Assembly: GCA_964020155.1 (NCBI GenBank)
Contig: OZ026549.1
Span: forward strand, 1,495,133 to 1,559,132
DNA: 64,000 nt
Direction: 5' to 3'
Source of the DNA: Chondrilla cf. caribensis
Taxonomy: Eukaryota > Porifera > Demospongiae > Chondrillida > Chondrillidae
The notes under the pieces are model-generated. The model had not been told where the DNA came from, searched no databases, and saw only the letters and a list, made by a program, of their open reading frames with translations. This document shows, piece after piece, positions 54,125-64,000 of this stretch; position 1 is the first letter of the stretch, and each line of letters begins with the position of its first letter. The translations under genes and the position numbers were made by a program.

Positions 54125-54395
54125 CTTAGGGTTGAGGGCGCCTATATTATTTATATATGGCCAGCTATACAGGGTCTTCCACAATGCAGAGACAGTGTAT
54201 TTGGTCATTCTAGCTGGGAGACCTGTCGCGAGTCGCAAAGCCCCCTCCGCGATTCTTTGTAGAGAGTATTGCGACTAACCACCAGGCAGTGAGCTCTCTG
54301 TTTCATGAAAGAAATTAATCGTCCACAGTGGGACTTGAACTTGCGAACTGTAGCCTATAAATCGTGCCACCTGACCGGTTGGCCATCGTGACCTA
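54125..54395 (-). repeat. tRNA-derived SINE candidate
   Basis: On the minus strand from about 54,395 there is a box A-like TGGCCAACCGGTCAGG and, about 33 bp on, a box B-like AGTTCAAGTCCC, which is the spacing of a tRNA-type RNA polymerase III promoter. The acceptor and T stems do not pair well, so it is not a functional tRNA. An unrelated body of about 150 bp follows (GAAACAGAGAGCTCACTGCC, then GCGGAGGGGGCTTTGCG). The 3' end is not clear. Confidence 0.5.
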
Positions 54396-54525
54396 GCTTA
54401 TTATGGTATAATACTATTGAATCAGAATGTGATATTTAATTTTATACTTACTCAAATTAGAAGTGCAATTAGAAACAAATAAGGTAGACTAGCTGGGTTT
54501 GGAACCCTCATGCAATCCAGAGAGT

Positions 54526-54738
54526 TTATAGAAATTGTGCAACCTGACCACTGCTGTATAGAGCAGACTGATAGCCCTGAACAAATGCCCAGGAATGCGA
54601 CCCATTGGAGTAGGAGAGACCGTCAGGAGAATACTTGGCAAAGCCATCCTCTCCATCATCAAGTAGGATGTGCTTGAAGCTGCTGGCACCCTCCAACTCT
54701 GTGTAGGTCAAGAAGCTGGAAGCAAGGCTGCGATGCAT
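54526..54738 (-). CDS. Unidentified coding-looking ORF, 70 aa
   Basis: ATG at 54738 to TAA at 54526: the middle reads SSFKHILLDDGEDGFAKYS, then SNGSHSWAFVQGYQSALYSS. It has a balanced, non-repetitive composition and no low complexity, so it looks like protein rather than chance. It starts back to back with the retroelement ORF at 54737 (2-bp overlap of start codons). A TAG just upstream (54,749) could be a splice acceptor, making this a terminal exon of a minus-strand gene. I recognise no family. Confidence 0.35.
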   Translation of the reverse strand: MHRSLASSFLTYTELEGASSFKHILLDDGEDGFAKYSPDGLSYSNGSHSWAFVQGYQSALYSSGQVAQFL

Positions 54739-55258
54739 GCCTAGGGAGCGTTTAGGGATACTTTGTGGTCGAGGTACAATTGGTAACCCACCTCACTCTC
54801 AACAAAATGTGTTTGTGGTAAGGCCTATTGTGTTGATCACACCCTCACCCCTGCTACTACCTCGAGATCTGTTAGGTGAGACTTTGTCTCATGCCACTGC
54901 CATCACAGAAGATAAAGCTCGCCTTGACTTCAAGGTACAAGCGTTCAGGGGAAAACGGTACCAAATGGCATTTTTCGATGTGAGGGTATTCAACCCAAAT
55001 GTCCCATCTCACCGGAAGCTCCAGTTGGCCATGCCCTACCACAGACAGGAGAAAGAGAAGCAAAGCAAACATGAACAGAGGATCCGTGAGGTCGAGCTCA
55101 GCTCCTTCACTGCCCTGGTATTCTCCACATCTGGTGGCATATATGCAAGGCAAAGTCCACCACCACAGCCTACATGCAAGAGGCTGGCATCTTTATTGGC
55201 CACCAAGACTAAGACATTATACGTCCTTGCAGTGTCAGAGGGCCGAATTGTCCTCTGA
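54737..55258 (+). pseudogene. Retroelement-type C-terminal ORF (PD-(D/E)XK-like fragment)
   Basis: The 173-codon frame contains ARLDFKVQAFRGKRYQMAFF followed by DVRVFNPN, then REVELSSFTALVFSTSGG. These match the conserved tail that follows reverse transcriptase-like ORFs in many invertebrate mobile elements (ARLDIxARGFW-x-AFFDVRVFNP, then FxPLVFSTxGGM). The spaced Asp residues in RLD and FFDVRV suggest a PD-(D/E)XK nuclease fold. No reverse transcriptase lies upstream. The methionine at 54737 may not be the true start. It is followed at once by an AT-rich tract, so it looks like a 5'-truncated copy. Confidence 0.55.
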
Positions 55259-55319
55259 TGTATATATATATATATATTATATTTGTATGTATTATATGTA
55301 TATGTATATATATATATAT

Positions 55320-55381
<62 letters not shown>

Positions 55382-55396
55382 GTGTGTGTGTGTGTT
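55259..55396. repeat. (TA)n microsatellite
   Basis: AT repeat immediately after the stop of the retroelement ORF; possibly its expanded tail. Confidence 0.85.
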
Positions 55397-56167
55397 TTAA
55401 TAATTGTTATTAGATTCATGTATTTACCGGTGTTGTTTTTGATATTAAATTTTTTTATGATCATCTTATAAAAGGGAGGATACCAAATGTGCTTCATATA
55501 CTTACGCTCACAGCCTAACCGAGGCCCTAGGCCTAGCTGTCAAATACCTTATAGGAATATGAGAATATACAAAGTCAAAATAGAGTATATTCGTATAATC
55601 ATTCTTGTCTTTTTTTTTCTTTCATTCTTTTCATTATACTGTACTTCACACAGTTTGTCAAGCAAACCTTTATGCTCATTCCATTGTGTTTGTGATTACA
55701 CTGTAGTGCTTGTGTCTGAGCTTGCATACTCATTATAGTAACTTCAATCTTATGTAAAGTATTGATAAACATTGTACATGATATTATGTATATGATTATT
55801 ATAGCATCCTGTATGCATGTACCATTACCATTATGCATGCATGATTATTATACCATCCTTCACCTATGAGTACATTATTGTAACTTAATACTTGTCTTAC
55901 CCCCATGTAGCTATTGACGATTTACGAATATACATGTAGTTCTATCGGAATACCCTGGGACGTCACTGAGGGAACAGGGTAGGGGATTCCCCTAAGAGTA
56001 ATTACGCAACACTCATGTCCTAATTTGGCGTGCAGCCTCGTCCGTCATTCTTCGTATATTGACTCGCCCACGACGGAATGAAGACAAGACGTATTTGCAC
56101 ATCTCCTATAATGTAGGATCTGTACGGTGATTTGGACGCGATTGTTTCCTCGAAGAAGAAGGACGCG

Positions 56168-62557
<6,390 letters not shown>

Positions 62558-62576
62558 ACGTGTGTTGTCATTAAAG

Positions 62577-62870
62577 ATCTGTGGTGTTCTTGATGGAGTG
62601 TGTTGTTCTTGAGGGGGTGTGGTGTTTTTGATGGTGTGTGTTGTTCTTGAGGGTGTGTGATGTTCTTGAGGGTGTGTTGTTTTTGAGGGTGTATCTTGTT
62701 CTTGATGGTGTGTGTTGTTCTTGATTTTGTGTGTTGTTTTTTGCGCCGGGGGGCGTTGTTCTTGATGGTGTGTGTTGTGTTTCGGGGGGGGGGGGGGATT
62801 GTTCTTGATGGTGTATTTGTTTTTTTTTCAAGAGGATACGTTGCTCTCAAGGGTGTGTGTTGTTCTTAAG
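62577..62870. repeat. 19-bp minisatellite
   Basis: Unit GTTCTTGATGGTGTGTGTT, about 14 copies, with a poly-G tract at about 62,781-62,795. Confidence 0.75.
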
Positions 62871-63132
62871 GGATGTTTACTATTTTGAAATTATGTATGT
62901 TTTGCAACTACTGAACTTACTGTTATGACCAGATACGTACATACCTACAAACGTATGTACAAGTACACCAAGGTAGTTAACAATGCCTAACTCACTCCAG
63001 TTAGGCTGGTTTCAGTTTCATTGCTCACAAAGTCTCAGTACAATCCAGCCTATTTAGGGCAGCACCCTATGAGGGGTGCTTCCTAGTTTGCATCCTGAAC
63101 TAACCAGGTTACTATTGTGGGCAATACAGGTA

Positions 63133-63681
63133 CAGTAGGACCCTAACTAAAGGACCACCTCGGTAATGGGACCACCTCAGTAATAGGACCACCTCAGTAA
63201 TGGGACCACCTCAGTGATAGGACCACCTCAGTAATGGGACCACCTCGGTAATGGGACCACCTCAGTAGTGAGACCACCTCAGTAATAGGACCACCTCAGT
63301 AATGGGACCACCTCAATAATAGGACCACCTCAGTAATGGGACCACCTCAGTAATGAGACCACCTCAGTAATAGGACCACCTCAGTAATAGGACCACCTCA
63401 GTAATAGGACCACCTCAGTAATGGAACCACCTCAATAATAGGACCACCTCAATAATAGGACCACCTCAGTAATAGGACCACCTCAGTGATAGAACCACCT
63501 CAGTGATAGGACCACCTCAGTGATAGGTCCACCTCAGTAATGAGACCACCTCTGTTATGGGTCCACTCTTTCCTACCCTGAGAATTCTTGAGCTGTTAGC
63601 ACAAGAATGATGTAGGACCCACAGACATTTATACCACTTCAGCTGGTTCCATAGGTGGCCTCAATTGTGAAGTTAAAACTG
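63133..63681. mobile_element. MITE with its interior expanded into a 17-bp minisatellite
   Basis: Left end CAGTAGGACCCTAACTAAAGG and right end (complement) CAGTTTTAACTTCACAATTG, flanked by TA at 63131-63132 and 63682-63683. Between them, about 63,150-63,550 consists of repeats of AGGACCACCTCAGTAAT, a sequence that begins inside the left terminus. Confidence 0.65.
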
Positions 63682-64000
63682 TATGTACATATGTAAGTAT
63701 GCACTGTGTACATGCATACATACGTACCCATGGTGTGTACGTACATATGTTAGTATGCATCTATGTATACTCACAGGTTGATAGATACAGGTGAAGTGGT
63801 TGTTGTCTCATTACTAAGTTCTGAACATCAACTGAAGCCAAACATGGACACAGTAGTCAAAACAGTTATAATCTAGTCTAGCTTACTTTGTTTTCTTACT
63901 TATCAAGTGTACTTTCGATGTCTATACTCCTTAGAGTTCTCACTCACATGCTCCATATGTAAGTATGGACATATGTACGTACATATGTGCTATTCTTTGT

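Noticed and set aside
54320..54395. Functional tRNA gene on the minus strand
   Set aside because: Boxes A and B are present but the acceptor and T stems do not pair, so it is better explained as a SINE head.

Overview
This is eukaryotic, animal-type genomic DNA. Genes are broken into many short exons with GT-AG introns, the introns are packed with (CA/GT)n microsatellites, minisatellites and small DNA transposons, and the recognisable products are animal proteins: an SH3D19-like multi-SH3 adaptor, the Hsp70 cochaperone Hip/ST13, and a secreted PCSK9/proteinase-K-type subtilase. The transposon content (Tigger/pogo, hAT, THAP and HIRAN-type pieces) and the style of the genes suggest an early-branching metazoan, most likely a sponge. 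That placement is inference; the species cannot be read from the sequence.

Layout. (1) 1-16,986, minus strand: a large SH3D19-like gene. I traced 18 exons with matching phases, giving about 1,786 residues: a long Pro/Lys/Glu-rich N-terminal half, then five SH3 domains. Its introns hold 12- to 21-bp minisatellites, a THAP-bearing transposon nested in another repeat, and long CA/GT tracts. (2) 16,987-17,179: a 193-bp gap between two divergent start codons, presumably a shared promoter. (3) 17,180-30,750, plus strand: ST13/Hip in 13 exons, 397 residues. Its second intron carries a 2.5-kb Tigger-type transposon, itself interrupted by a hAT-like insertion. (4) 30,751-42,458: mostly repeats, with a candidate three-exon minus-strand gene for a small protein (37,766-39,928 or 40,078). 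(5) 42,459-53,478, plus strand: a three-exon gene for an 836-residue secreted subtilase with all catalytic residues, a Thr/Pro-rich linker and an unusual C-terminal domain. Its 7.4-kb first intron includes a transposon remnant with two convergent ORFs. (6) 53,479-64,000: a tRNA-derived SINE, a retroelement 3' ORF, several TA-flanked MITEs, and a speculative secreted Cys-rich gene.

The three main genes are housekeeping or secretory and show no sign of forming a shared pathway. The most distinctive theme is the repeat biology: TA-flanked MITEs with CAGT termini sit beside or contain 16- to 17-bp minisatellites, which suggests that MITEs seed tandem arrays here. One splice donor in ST13 is the first GT of a long (GT)n tract. 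All exon models are built by eye from reading frame and splice phase, without transcript data.
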